Positions 1-9,992 are shown, counted from the stretch's first letter. The stretch is 64,000 bases of DNA from Ignavibacteriota bacterium (GCA_003170475.1 PMZI01000010.1:35976-99975); one strand, 5' to 3'. Translations and numbers: made by a program. The notes: a model not told the origin generated them from the letters alone.

Positions 1-1628
1 TGCTCGATCTTCCGGCGAATCTGCAGCTGATAAGACTTCACCCACCCGGTGGTTCCACTATGCTGCAAATACTCTGCCAGGCCGAGCAATCCGGCTGTTC
101 CCGTCATCAGGTACTCATCTTCCGCTTCATGGACTTTTCCATCCTGAAGAAGCGAGCCGCTCGCGTAGCCGGGACCTCCATCCAGCCATCGCTCAAGCGA
201 ATCGCGCAGAAGGTCGATTGGCGCCAGGTTGGGCAGTATGCGATCCATCTTCGTAGTTACGGCTGACCAACTGTCCATGCATATCGGGCAGTGAATTGAA
301 CTGCCATTGTTGCTCAGTGTCCCAGTGTCTGCGCGATACGTGAGTGAAGTCAGCGAACAGCGCTCCACCGCTTGAGCGACCTGAACCGGCGCATCTTCTC
401 TCAGCGGCGTCGAAATGTGCGCGACACGCATCTCGATGTCTGCGACGAAGTGTCCGATCGGGAGCAGATAATCTCCTTCGGGCTGCAAGACCTCGCCGAG
501 TTTCAGTTCGCCCGTCGTCATGTTCTGCTGGCGAAATGAGTCGGAACGCCACAGAGCATCATTGCCTGAGGCTTTGACTTCCAAAGTTCCGAACCTTGGA
601 AAATGGAGAAGGACCGGGAGGTTCATCGTTCCCGTTTCCCCATTGCGGACGATTTGTCCTAAGACGTGTGATGTCGATGCTAGTGAGCTGAGTCCGATCA
701 TCCACGCGCAGCTTCGCCATGCGCGGAGCTCCCGATCTGCGAATCGCTCCGCATGCAGGATGACACGATCTTCAAGAATCGTCCACTTCAGAAAATACCT
801 TTGGCCCGCTCCCCCGAGGACGACATCGTAGGTGACACAATTCCCCTCAACGCGCGTTATGCCTTGAACATCATAGCGAAGAAAACTCGCAGCCACCGGA
901 ACATTGCCTACCCTCGATAATTGAATCCCTTGGTAGAAAACCCCCGGCTGTAGTTTCAATACATTCGTGCCAGTTTCAGATTCTCCTGTTTCGTCGACAG
1001 CGAGATAGGAAAAACCGGCGCGATTCAGACGAAAACCTACTTCCAGAAAGCGAGAACTGAATCTGACCTCGCCTGCGTCACAGTGTGCGGTGACTCCGTT
1101 CGGCAGTGCGTCAATGGACACGCTGGCGATCTTCAGCACCTTCTCATTGCGCGGAGCCACACCCCCGAGCAGTTCACCCTCAAGGATAAATGCCCCGGAA
1201 GCAAGATTCCAGGAAGTCCACCAGTTGTCAATCCCGCAACGACGCACCTCCAAAATGACCGCCGACGTTTCCACACCTCGCAGATCGAACCAGGTGATCT
1301 CTTCAGATGGCGCCGGGACCGATTGCTCTCTCCGAAGAACCGTCCACTCCTTTCCATTCCAACCCAGAACGCGGAAGGCGGTAACCCAGTCGAGGTCCTG
1401 ACGGCTGCCGCATTTGTGATAGCCGAGAGCCCGTCGAAGTCCGAGCCTTTTCAGCCGGGCCGGAGTGTGCAATGGCAAGACGCGGGCATGGATGATACGG
1501 TTGTGCGGAGCCCCTTCCTCCCCCTCGAGAGGAGAAGTCCATAGGGCGCGGCAAAAGGAGAGATTCTGGCTCGACCCGACATCCCCCATCGGGGGTTCAA
1601 GGTCCTTCAATGTTAAGAGATCAATCAT
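1..1628 (-). CDS. Uncharacterised protein, 3' end truncated by window edge (>=542 codons open)
   Basis: Manual minus-strand translation from ATG at 1628 (MIDLLTLKDLEPPMGDVGSSQNLSFCRALW...CPICMDSW...GYASGSLLQDGKVHEAEDEYLMTGTAGLLGLAEYLQ) stays open to base 1; absent from ORF track because it runs off the edge. Exact start uncertain. Confidence 0.7.
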   Translation of the reverse strand, partial: MIDLLTLKDLEPPMGDVGSSQNLSFCRALWTSPLEGEEGAPHNRIIHARVLPLHTPARLKRLGLRRALGYHKCGSRQDLDWVTAFRVLGWNGKEWTVLRREQSVPAPSEEITWFDLRGVETSAVILEVRRCGIDNWWTSWNLASGAFILEGELLGGVAPRNEKVLKIASVSIDALPNGVTAHCDAGEVRFSSRFLEVGFRLNRAGFSYLAVDETGESETGTNVLKLQPGVFYQGIQLSRVGNVPVAASFLRYDVQGITRVEGNCVTYDVVLGGAGQRYFLKWTILEDRVILHAERFADRELRAWRSCAWMIGLSSLASTSHVLGQIVRNGETGTMNLPVLLHFPRFGTLEVKASGNDALWRSDSFRQQNMTTGELKLGEVLQPEGDYLLPIGHFVADIEMRVAHISTPLREDAPVQVAQAVERCSLTSLTYRADTGTLSNNGSSIHCPICMDSWSAVTTKMDRILPNLAPIDLLRDSLERWLDGGPGYASGSLLQDGKVHEAEDEYLMTGTAGLLGLAEYLQHSGTTGWVKSYQLQIRRKIE

Positions 1629-1665
1629 AGGATGCTGCAAGGTACGAACTCCGTCGGTGTGAATC

Positions 1666-1694
1666 AAAAAAAAGCCGGATGCACTCTCCGGCTT
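1666..1694 (-). terminator. Intrinsic terminator downstream of ispG
   Basis: Minus strand AAGCCGGA-gagtgca-TCCGGCTT followed by T-run. Confidence 0.85.
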
Positions 1695-1733
1695 CAGTCC
1701 TTCCACGATCATGTCTTGTTGATGCTTCGTTGT

Positions 1734-2834
1734 TCAGATTTCAGGCTGGAAGCGCTCAACCTCCTCCAGCACCGCGCTCACAATATCTTCCTCTTTCACC
1801 CGCCTCACCACTTCGCCTTTGCGGTACAGAATAGCCACACCCTTGCCGGCGGCGACCCCAATATCAGCTTCGCTGGCCTCCCCCGGACCGTTCACAACAC
1901 AACCAAGCACCGCAATTTTGATAGGCTTCTTGACTTTCGCGAGCTTCTCTTCGAGTTGTGCCATGATACCGAAAAGGTCAACCTCGAGTCGTCCGCATGT
2001 CGGACACGCAATGAGCTCCAGACTGCGGCTGGCGAGGCTCAGGGAGCGCAAAATCTCTTTCCCGACTTCCACCTCTTTCACCGGATCATCCGTCAACGAC
2101 ACGCGAATCGTATCGCCGATCCCTTCAGCCAGAAGAGTACCGATGCCGACCGCAGATTTGATGGTGCCAACACGCGTCGTGCCCGCCTCCGTCACCCCAA
2201 GGTGAAGAGGAATATCAGTTCTCTGTGCCACAAGCCGATACGCCTCGATCATCAGCTTCACGTCTGTCGACTTCACGGAGATCACCACATCCTTAAAATC
2301 GAATTCATCACAGATGCCGACATGGCGCATCGCACTTTCGTAGAGCGCTTCTGCTGTCGGATATCCATATTTCTGCAGAATATCTTCTTCCAATGAACCC
2401 GAGTTGACACCGATGCGAATCGGAATTCCTTTGTCCTTGCATGCCGTCAGCACCTGGCGTATCCGATCCTTCGAACCGATGTTCCCCGGATTGAGCCTCA
2501 CCTTCGCGACGCCCGCTTCGACAGCCTTGAGAGCAAAAATGTGATTGAAGTGAATGTCAGCCACAATCGGGACAGCAGACTGACGCACGATTTCCTTCAT
2601 CGCGTCAGCGGCTTCTTTGTCGTTCACCGTAACGCGGACGATATCCACTCCGGCTTCCGCGGAGGCCCGGATCTGAGCTACGGTTCCGGCCACATCATCG
2701 GTTTTCGTCTTCGTCATCGTCTGAACGGAGATCGGGGCGTCGCCGCCGATCTTCACTCCACCGACAACTACCTGCCGGGTTTTCCGTCTCGCCCCCACCT
2801 TGTATGTTTCGTGCCGCTCCACGAGTTGATTCAT
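1734..2834 (-). CDS. ispG: 4-hydroxy-3-methylbut-2-en-1-yl diphosphate synthase (short form)
   Basis: GcpE motifs: VRVTVNDKEAADAMKEI, VADIHFNHIFAL, KVRLNPGNIG, CPTCGRLEVDL, VLGCVVNGPGEASEADIG. Confidence 0.96.
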   Translation of the reverse strand: MNQLVERHETYKVGARRKTRQVVVGGVKIGGDAPISVQTMTKTKTDDVAGTVAQIRASAEAGVDIVRVTVNDKEAADAMKEIVRQSAVPIVADIHFNHIFALKAVEAGVAKVRLNPGNIGSKDRIRQVLTACKDKGIPIRIGVNSGSLEEDILQKYGYPTAEALYESAMRHVGICDEFDFKDVVISVKSTDVKLMIEAYRLVAQRTDIPLHLGVTEAGTTRVGTIKSAVGIGTLLAEGIGDTIRVSLTDDPVKEVEVGKEILRSLSLASRSLELIACPTCGRLEVDLFGIMAQLEEKLAKVKKPIKIAVLGCVVNGPGEASEADIGVAAGKGVAILYRKGEVVRRVKEEDIVSAVLEEVERFQPEI

Positions 2835-2850
2835 CCCGCCTTCAGTCTGT

Positions 2851-3783
2851 TCAGTTCAGTTTCTTGCTCGCTTCGAAAAGGACCTTTTTCTCATCTTCCG
2901 TTAAGCTTTGATAACCACCGCGGCCAATCTTGTCAAGAATCTCATCGATTTTTATCTGATAGAGTTCTTGCTCAGTCTTCGGACGCTTCTCAGCGATATC
3001 ATACACTTTGGCTTCGACGACATCTTCATGTTTCGATTCTCTTGCCTTGTTTCGCTCTTTGCTGAGCAGCCATCCGATCTGCTCGATGAATTTCTGGAAG
3101 GGGAATCGTCGCGCCAGAATCAGAACATACGCATACCCCGCGGCCGCTCCGCCGAGGTGAGCCAGATTGGCGATCGCCCCCTGGCCACCCACCGACAGAA
3201 CGCCGAACACAATCAGCCCAAAGATCAGATACTTCGCCTTGACGGGCAGAAGAAAATAGATGTAAATGTATCGATCGGGAAACATCATCGCGAACGCAAC
3301 AAGCACGCCGTAGACGGCACCCGATGCTCCAATCGTCGGGATCCCCTGACCGAACGCGGTAACCACGGACGTCGGTTCAAGTATCGGAGCAAGAATGAGC
3401 TGAAAGATCCCGGCGATGACTCCGCACACCAGATAGAACGTCAGGAATCGTTTCGAACCCCACACATGTTCGACTTCCATCCCAAACATCCAAAGTCCGA
3501 AGACCATGTTGAACAGGATATGCATGAAATCGGCGTGCATAAATTGATATGTGATCAACTGCCAGGGATAGAACCCGTGATCGAGGGGCATGAGCCCGAA
3601 GTACGTATTGAAATAGTAATCGAGGGGAACCTCGCCGATCGTAAACATTCTGCCGAGAACACCGAAGAGCACATACACTGCGGCATTGGTAATGAGCAGC
3701 CATTTGATGACCGGCGGAAAGAACTGGAACCCACCGAACGTCGACGGCCGATAGTAGTTCCCTTGACCAGGGTATGGTGACAT
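2851..3783 (-). CDS. Rhomboid family intramembrane serine protease
   Basis: HADFMHILFNMVFGLWMFG and GASGAVYGV motifs, multiple TM segments. Confidence 0.92.
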   Translation of the reverse strand: MSPYPGQGNYYRPSTFGGFQFFPPVIKWLLITNAAVYVLFGVLGRMFTIGEVPLDYYFNTYFGLMPLDHGFYPWQLITYQFMHADFMHILFNMVFGLWMFGMEVEHVWGSKRFLTFYLVCGVIAGIFQLILAPILEPTSVVTAFGQGIPTIGASGAVYGVLVAFAMMFPDRYIYIYFLLPVKAKYLIFGLIVFGVLSVGGQGAIANLAHLGGAAAGYAYVLILARRFPFQKFIEQIGWLLSKERNKARESKHEDVVEAKVYDIAEKRPKTEQELYQIKIDEILDKIGRGGYQSLTEDEKKVLFEASKKLN

Positions 3784-3844
3784 ATCTTCCTACACTTCCA
3801 TGGATAAGAAATACGCGATCAGCCCTCGGCTGATTCTGAAACAA

Positions 3845-3885
3845 ATGAGTGTGAGAAGGAGGGTGCGCCCTCCCCCCACACTCAT
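3845..3885 (-). terminator. Hairpin downstream of pgk
   Basis: ATGAGTGTG/CACACTCAT outer arms with inner GGAGGG/CCCTCC stem; modest T-run on the minus strand. Confidence 0.6.
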
Positions 3886-3912
3886 GTCAACACGTGAAAG
3901 CGCCGGTTTCAA

Positions 3913-5181
3913 TCAGGCTTTGTCGTTCAGTGCCGCCACTCCCGGCAGTATCTTTCCTTCGAGAAACTCCAGAGAAGCACCGCCGCCCGTTGAAACGTGT
4001 GAGACTTGCTTTTCCAGGCCGGCTTTCGCAATCGCTGAAGCCGAATCACCGCCCCCGACAATTGTCACCGCGCCGGCTTTGGTTGCATCAGCCATCGCTT
4101 GTGCAATGGCGTTTGTGCCTTCGGCGAAATTCGACATCTCGAAAACACCCATCGGACCATTCCATACAACAGTCTTCGCCTTCCTGATTTCTTCAGAGAA
4201 GATTTTGATCGTCTCCGGCCCAATATCCACGCCAGCCCAATCCGCCGGAATAGCATTGACCGGCACAACTTTCGTGGCAGCGGCATTGTCGAACTTGTCG
4301 GCGACCAGCGTATCCACCGGAAGAAGGAGCTTCACGTTTTTCGCCTTTGCTTCGGCGAGAAGCTTTTTCGCGAGCTCGAGCTTGTCTTCTTCTAACAATG
4401 ATTTACCGATTTCCATTCCCTGAGCTTTGTAGAAAGTGTACATCATCCCGCCGCCGATGAGGAGCGCATCGACTTTTCCCATCAGGTTCTGGATAACGTC
4501 GATTTTCCCGGAAATCTTGGCCCCACCAAGAACGGCAACATAGGGCTTCGCAGGGTGTTCGATCGCCTTGCTCAGGTAGTCAAGTTCCTTTTCCATCAGG
4601 AACCCCGCGACCGCCGGCAGATAATGCGCCACCGCTTCTGTCGAGGCGTGAGCACGATGCGCGCTGCCAAATGCATCGTTCACAAAAACATCTCCGTACG
4701 ACGCGAGCTCTTTCCCCATTCCTTCGCGATCGGCAGCATCCTTCGAGGTCTCAGCTTTGTGGAACCTCGTGTTCTCAAGCATGAGGATTTCTCCGTTCTT
4801 GAGACCATCGACAACGGCTTTGGTCTCAGGACCGATTGCCGCCGGAGCCAGCTTGACGGGGCGACCGAGCAGTTCGGCAAGATGCTCGACGATGGGTTTC
4901 ATCTTATGCTTGCCTTCGATGTACTTTGCCTCGTCGAACGGTTTTCCGTCCTTCTCCGCCTTCTCCTTCGCCTTTTGCGCGTCCTTCTTCGGGTCGCCAA
5001 GATGCGACATCAGCACGAGTGACTTTGCACCGTGTTCCAAAACGTAGTTGATCGTCGGCAGTGCTGCGCGCATGCGGATGTCATCCTGGATGACGGCGTT
5101 CTTCAACGGAACGTTGAAATCCACACGCATGAGCACACGTTTTCCCTCAAAGTCTATATCGCGAACTGTTTTCTTGTTCAT
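3913..5181 (-). CDS. pgk: Phosphoglycerate kinase
   Basis: [47 protein letters not shown] motifs; start re-set to [16 protein letters not shown]. Confidence 0.97.
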   Translation of the reverse strand: MNKKTVRDIDFEGKRVLMRVDFNVPLKNAVIQDDIRMRAALPTINYVLEHGAKSLVLMSHLGDPKKDAQKAKEKAEKDGKPFDEAKYIEGKHKMKPIVEHLAELLGRPVKLAPAAIGPETKAVVDGLKNGEILMLENTRFHKAETSKDAADREGMGKELASYGDVFVNDAFGSAHRAHASTEAVAHYLPAVAGFLMEKELDYLSKAIEHPAKPYVAVLGGAKISGKIDVIQNLMGKVDALLIGGGMMYTFYKAQGMEIGKSLLEEDKLELAKKLLAEAKAKNVKLLLPVDTLVADKFDNAAATKVVPVNAIPADWAGVDIGPETIKIFSEEIRKAKTVVWNGPMGVFEMSNFAEGTNAIAQAMADATKAGAVTIVGGGDSASAIAKAGLEKQVSHVSTGGGASLEFLEGKILPGVAALNDKA

Positions 5182-5227
5182 AACAACCCTTCCTGAAACG
5201 AGAGAGAACAACGCATGAAACCCGCGG

Positions 5228-5342
5228 CGAAATTCGAAATCCTAATCTCTAAATCCTAAACAAACTCAAAGCACGAAAAACAGGAAGCGGAAAGCTTCGC
5301 TTTCGTATTTCAAACTCCTGATTTCGGATTTCGAGCTTCGGG
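5228..5342. repeat. Intergenic imperfect inverted-repeat element between pgk and gapA
   Basis: GCGAAATTCGAAATCCTAATC (left) versus inverted GATTTCGGATTTCGAGCTTCGGG (right) around a GAAAGC-ttc-GCTTTC hairpin; shares 12-mer CTGATTTCGGAT with 9525-9536. Confidence 0.5.
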
Positions 5343-5375
5343 CTCTTGTCCTCTCCCGACGCTTTGTGATGTGTA

Positions 5376-6431
5376 TCAGAGTTTTGACGCCATTAAATTG
5401 GCGAGGTCCGCAGTGCGGACAGAATATCCCCACTCGTTGTCATACCACGTCACGACTTTGATAAAGTCGTTCTTTTCCTTGCCGAGTACGGAGGTGAATG
5501 GCAGATCCACCGATGAACTGTGGGGATCGCCCTTATAGTCGACGCTCACCAATGGCTCATCGATTGCCGCGAGAATACCCTTCATGGGTCCGTTCGCCGC
5601 ATCGCGGAATGCCTGTCGCAACTCTTCCGTCGTGCACGCTGTACCGATATTCGCCGTGAAATCTACGACGGAAACCGTGGGAGTCGGAACACGGAGAGAA
5701 TATCCATCAAACTTGCCCTTCAACTCCGGCATCACGAGGCCGATCGCTTTCGCCGCGCCCGTCGTTGTCGGAATAATGCTCAGCGCTGCCGCACGTGCCC
5801 GCCGCAGATCGCTATGCGGAAGGTCCAAGATCCTCTGATCGTTCGTGTAGGCATGCACTGTGGTCATGAATCCGCGGATAATTTTGTACTTGTCATGCAC
5901 GACTTTTGCTGCCGGAGCGAGACAGTTGGTTGTGCAAGAAGCATTTGACACGACATGATGGTTCGCCGGGTCATACATCTTCTCGTTCACGCCCAAGACA
6001 ATCGTGATATCTTCGCCTTCAGCAGGGGCCGTGATGATGACCTTCTTTGCACCGCCTTTGGTGATGTGATTCTCTGCACCCTTAACAGTCTTTCCCTTTT
6101 TGTTGACGCCATCTTTCTTGATGGTGAACAATCCGGTGCCTTCGATAACGATATCGACGCCATTGGCCGACCATGGCAAGTTGGAGGGATCGGTTTCCTT
6201 AAAAACCTTGACGGTTTTCCCATCGATCATCAAGACGCCTTCGCCAACCTCAACCTTGCCATCAAAACGACCGTAACTGGAGTCGTACTTGAGCAAATGA
6301 GCCATTGTCTTGAGGTCACCAATATCATTGATAGCGACGACTTCAAGCGTGTTCGGGTATTTTTCCCGGATTGCCTTGAGCACTTGGCGACCAATACGCC
6401 CAAAGCCGTTAATTCCTACGCGGACTGCCAT
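5376..6431 (-). CDS. gapA: Type I glyceraldehyde-3-phosphate dehydrogenase
   Basis: [37 protein letters not shown]. Confidence 0.97.
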   Translation of the reverse strand: MAVRVGINGFGRIGRQVLKAIREKYPNTLEVVAINDIGDLKTMAHLLKYDSSYGRFDGKVEVGEGVLMIDGKTVKVFKETDPSNLPWSANGVDIVIEGTGLFTIKKDGVNKKGKTVKGAENHITKGGAKKVIITAPAEGEDITIVLGVNEKMYDPANHHVVSNASCTTNCLAPAAKVVHDKYKIIRGFMTTVHAYTNDQRILDLPHSDLRRARAAALSIIPTTTGAAKAIGLVMPELKGKFDGYSLRVPTPTVSVVDFTANIGTACTTEELRQAFRDAANGPMKGILAAIDEPLVSVDYKGDPHSSSVDLPFTSVLGKEKNDFIKVVTWYDNEWGYSVRTADLANLMASKL

Positions 6432-6459
6432 AGATGCCTCCTAATGTGTAAAATGTCAG

Positions 6460-6509
6460 ATTTCTCGGTAATAAGCCCTCAATCGAGGTTATAAATATTA
6501 CCGAGAAAT
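6460..6509. promoter_or_regulatory. Large palindrome overlapping the gapA promoter
   Basis: Perfect 14-bp arms ATTTCTCGGTAATA (6460-6473) / TATTACCGAGAAAT (6496-6509) with nested CCTC-aatc-GAGG. Confidence 0.7.
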
Positions 6510-6523
6510 GGGCTGAAAGTCAA
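6495..6523 (-). promoter_or_regulatory. Predicted sigma70-type gapA promoter
   Basis: Minus strand TTGACT (6523-6518) - 17 nt - TAATAT (6500-6495). Confidence 0.5.
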
Positions 6524-6534
6524 GAAAACGACGG

Positions 6535-6726
6535 CTAACGCAGCAGGAGAAGCTTTCTCGTATGTTGGAATCGATCGGCAACAAGTTTGTAAAAGCAAAC
6601 TCCGCTCGGCACGTTCAATCCCCTGTCTTCGCGTCCGTTCCAGTTGACTGTGAAGTTGCCAGACTGCTGATCATCATCCTGCAAGACTCGGACTTCCTGT
6701 CCCGACAGGTCTGAGCAAATTGTGCT
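6535..6726 (-). pseudogene. Orphan C-terminal fragment resembling FlgD-Ig/T9SS type A sorting domain
   Basis: Manual translation STICSDLSGQEVRVLQDDDQQSGNFTVNWNGREDRGLNVPSGVCFYKLVADRFQHTRKLLLLR*; no start codon, begins right after the comF stop. Confidence 0.75.
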
Positions 6727-7440
6727 CTACTCAGCTAACGCCGCTGATGCACCAATGACTCTTTGAGCACCCGACGCGTGCAGAACACGAGCACAGCCGA
6801 TGATCGTTGCGCCTGTCGTCACCACATCATCGATCAGGAGAATAGTCTTACCCTTCACCTCGCCCTTTCTTTTTATCGTACTTTCGAACGCATCTTCCAT
6901 GTTCTCTCTTCGCTCATTCAGCGTAAGGGTTGTCTGAGTCTTCGTGTATTTCTTGCGCCGAACCAGATCACTCCAGACGGGGGTACCTGAGATTTCGGAG
7001 ACACCGCGTGCGATCAGTTCAGCCTGATTGTAGCCGCGTTCTCGGAGTTTCCTTCGATGGAGCGGGACAGGAACAATAGCATCGGCACGAACCCCCTGCT
7101 CGGCAATCTCCCTGCCGAGGCGGCGTCCGAGTTCAAGGCCGAGTTCTTGGACTCCGCCATATTTCAGATTGTGCACGACGACCTGGAACACTCCCTCTTT
7201 CTCGAAAACGTAGAGTGAGACCAAACCGTCGACAACGCCCGATGCGGTCAACTTTCCGGCCGTTTCAACAAAAAGAGGTGACTCCGTGGCCGCGGCATGA
7301 ATCGAACACCAACAGTCAGAGCAGACGAACTCAACATCGCGTCCCAGAAGTCGATGACACGACAGACAGAGAGGCGGATAGACAAAATCTATGAGGCAGC
7401 TGAAGAAGGATCGAATGGATCCTGATAGAACGAAGCGCAT
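6727..7440 (-). CDS. comF: ComF family protein / amidophosphoribosyltransferase-like
   Basis: N-terminal C-x2-C zinc-finger pairs (CLSCHRLL, CSDCW), PRPP motif ILLIDDVVTTGAT, RGYNQAELIA. Confidence 0.9.
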   Translation of the reverse strand: MRFVLSGSIRSFFSCLIDFVYPPLCLSCHRLLGRDVEFVCSDCWCSIHAAATESPLFVETAGKLTASGVVDGLVSLYVFEKEGVFQVVVHNLKYGGVQELGLELGRRLGREIAEQGVRADAIVPVPLHRRKLRERGYNQAELIARGVSEISGTPVWSDLVRRKKYTKTQTTLTLNERRENMEDAFESTIKRKGEVKGKTILLIDDVVTTGATIIGCARVLHASGAQRVIGASAALAE

Positions 7441-7496
7441 GCTGGCACACTGGCGGGTTGTTCTTGCGAGGTCTTTGGAGGAGCAGATCTTTGCTT

Positions 7497-9515
7497 TTAC
7501 TTGTCTCCTTTCTTCTCGAGCCGTTCTATTTCATCGCGAAGCTGTGCGGCACGCTCGAATTCAAGATCCTTCGCGGCACGCCGCATTTCTTCTTTGAGCT
7601 CAGCGAGAAGATCACGGCGTTGATCCGGTGTCAGGTATTTGACAACATTATCCGATACCGAAGTCGCACGGAGGCCATCCTTGCGCGCGGTCCGTTGTGC
7701 AGAGATGTCTGCAATCGCGGTTGCTGCAAGCACTTCTTCGACTGATTTATAGATCGTGACAGGAGTGATCCCATGGTCCTTGTTATATTGCATCTGTTTT
7801 TTGCGGCGTCGGTCCGTCTCATCGATCATCCGTTCCATCGATCCGGTCACTTTGTCGGCATACAGAACGACTTTTCCGTTCGCGTTTCGGGCCGTCCGGC
7901 CTGCTGTCTGGATGAGCGAGCGCTCAGATCTGAGGAATCCCTCCTTGTCGGCATCGATGATGGCGACCAACGAGACCTCCGGAAGGTCCAGCCCTTCTCT
8001 GAGAAGATTGACCCCCACGAGCACGTCAAAATCACCAAGCCGCAAATCCCGAAGAATTTCCACGCGCTCCAAGGCATCAACCTCGGAGTGGATGTATCGG
8101 ACCTTGATGCCGATGTTTAAAAGATACTCTGTAAGATCTTCGGCCATCCGCTTGGTCAGCGTCGTGACAAGAACGCGCTCTTTCTTCTCAGCTCGGGTCC
8201 GGATCTCTGCAATCAGGTCATCGATTTGATGCTTGCTCGGCCGCACATTGATCTCAGGATCCACGAGACCCGTTGGCCGGATAACCTGTTCGACAAACAC
8301 ACCCTGGCTCTTTTCGAGCTCAAAGTCACCCGGAGTTGCGCTGACGAAGATGATTTGCTTCACCATCGAACTCCATTCGTCGAACGTCAGCGGACGATTG
8401 TCCATCGCCGAAGGAAGCCGGAAGCCGTACTGGACCAGGGTCTCCTTGCGGGAGCGGTCGCCATGGTACATTCCGCGGATTTGAGAGACGGTAACATGCG
8501 ATTCATCGATGACGGTCAGGAAGTCTTCCGGGAAGTAGTCCAACAAACAGGACGGTCGCGACCCCGGCGGTCTTCCAGCGAGATGACGCGAGTAGTTTTC
8601 GATGCCCGAGCAATGTCCGATTTCCCTCATCATCTCCATATCAAAGCGAGTGCGCTGCTCGAGCCGTTGTGCCTCGAGAAGTTTCCCCTGTTCTCGTAGC
8701 TCTGCAAGCCGTTCCTTCAATTCCACATCGATCGTCTTGAGCGCGCGTTCGATGCTTGGGCGGGTTGTGACAAACTGTTTCGCAGGATAGACGATTTCAA
8801 AATCCGTCTCAGCCAGGATCTTTCCATCGGTTTTCTGAATGATCGAGAGCCGCTCGATTTCATCTCCAAAGAACTCTATACGAAGTGCTTCTTCAATTTC
8901 ATACCCGGGGATGATCTCGACCACGTCACCGCGGACTCTGAAGGAACCCCGCGAGAATTCATAGTCGTTGCGGGTATACAACATGTCGAGCAGCTTCTTC
9001 AATATCTCGTTGCGTGAGACTTTCAGTCCCCTGCGCAATGAGAGGGTCTGCGCAAGCCATTCCTCCGGCGCACCGATGCCATAGATACAACTGACCGACG
9101 CCACGACGATGACATTTGGATCGCCGCTGAGGAGAGCGCTCGTCGCGCGCAGCCGCAGCCTGTCGATCTCCTCATTAATGGATGAATCCTTCGCAATGTA
9201 CGTATCCGTCGTCGGGACGTACGCCTCCGGTTGATAATAGTCGTAATAGCTGATGAAGAACTCGACACGGTTCTTTGGAAAGAACCCTTTGAATTCACTG
9301 TAGAGTTGAGCAGCGAGGGTTTTGTTGTGGGAGAGGACCAGAACAGGTTTGTGAATATTCTTGATGACGTTCGAGATCGTAAAGGTCTTCCCGCTTCCGG
9401 TGACCCCGAGGAGAGTTTGAAACCGATCGCCGCGTTCAACACCCTCGATCAATTGTTTGATCGCCTCGGGCTGATCGCCGCTGGGCTTGTATTCAGAGAC
9501 TAGGTCGAATGCCAT
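7497..9515 (-). CDS. uvrB: Excinuclease ABC subunit B
   Basis: [30 protein letters not shown]-terminal UVR motif. Confidence 0.98.
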   Translation of the reverse strand: MAFDLVSEYKPSGDQPEAIKQLIEGVERGDRFQTLLGVTGSGKTFTISNVIKNIHKPVLVLSHNKTLAAQLYSEFKGFFPKNRVEFFISYYDYYQPEAYVPTTDTYIAKDSSINEEIDRLRLRATSALLSGDPNVIVVASVSCIYGIGAPEEWLAQTLSLRRGLKVSRNEILKKLLDMLYTRNDYEFSRGSFRVRGDVVEIIPGYEIEEALRIEFFGDEIERLSIIQKTDGKILAETDFEIVYPAKQFVTTRPSIERALKTIDVELKERLAELREQGKLLEAQRLEQRTRFDMEMMREIGHCSGIENYSRHLAGRPPGSRPSCLLDYFPEDFLTVIDESHVTVSQIRGMYHGDRSRKETLVQYGFRLPSAMDNRPLTFDEWSSMVKQIIFVSATPGDFELEKSQGVFVEQVIRPTGLVDPEINVRPSKHQIDDLIAEIRTRAEKKERVLVTTLTKRMAEDLTEYLLNIGIKVRYIHSEVDALERVEILRDLRLGDFDVLVGVNLLREGLDLPEVSLVAIIDADKEGFLRSERSLIQTAGRTARNANGKVVLYADKVTGSMERMIDETDRRRKKQMQYNKDHGITPVTIYKSVEEVLAATAIADISAQRTARKDGLRATSVSDNVVKYLTPDQRRDLLAELKEEMRRAAKDLEFERAAQLRDEIERLEKKGDK

Positions 9516-9534
9516 TTGTGATTTCTGATTTCGG

Positions 9535-9992
9535 ATCTCTGATTTATGATTTTTGAAGAAACCCGTGACCAGCTATTTCTCACGCCGGTTTGCTTTAGCG
9601 GTGATTTGTGTAGCGGCAAAGCTTCTCAGAAGTTGATCGGTTTCGTCCGACATTCCCTTCACTGACGACGGATTCACTTTGTTGGTGGCAGTGAGCATCT
9701 CAATCCAGAAGAGAGTTTCGTCTACTTCCTCTTCCACGATACCTATTTTGTTGATGAAATCTGCTCGCGATCTGGAGCGGCATGCCGCACGATAGTTCGC
9801 TGCGACAGACGTCGCCGATCGGATCAACTGTCTGCTGATGACATCTGTTGATCTCCCCGGAGGAAGACTCTCGACAAAATTGATCACGTTCACCGCAAGC
9901 GCCTTGGTGCGACTTCGCAGTTCTTCAGCGTTCATCATCGAAACCACAGATGGGAATCATAAATCAAAAATCATACATCATAAATCAGAGAT
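9535..9992. mobile_element. Putative small element: four-helix-bundle gene bounded by 16-bp perfect inverted repeats
   Basis: ATCTCTGATTTATGAT at 9535-9550, ATCATAAATCAGAGAT at 9977-9992, with ORF 9573-9947 between them. Mobility is inferred, not shown. Confidence 0.45.
9573..9947 (-). CDS. Four helix bundle protein (S23/IVS-type)
   Basis: RSRTKALAVNVINFVESLP...LIRSATSVAANYRAACRSRSRADFINKIGIVEEEVDETLFWIEML is characteristic of this family. Confidence 0.88.
   Translation of the reverse strand: MVSMMNAEELRSRTKALAVNVINFVESLPPGRSTDVISRQLIRSATSVAANYRAACRSRSRADFINKIGIVEEEVDETLFWIEMLTATNKVNPSSVKGMSDETDQLLRSFAATQITAKANRREK

Noticed and set aside
1632-2396. 254-aa plus-strand ORF opposite ispG
   Set aside because: Shadow ORF of ispG reading frame.
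2908-3780. 290-aa plus-strand ORF opposite the rhomboid gene
   Set aside because: Antisense shadow of a confidently identified rhomboid protease; composition not protein-like.
9573-9947. Four-helix-bundle protein as Avd of a diversity-generating retroelement
   Set aside because: No reverse transcriptase, template repeat or variable repeat seen in the window.
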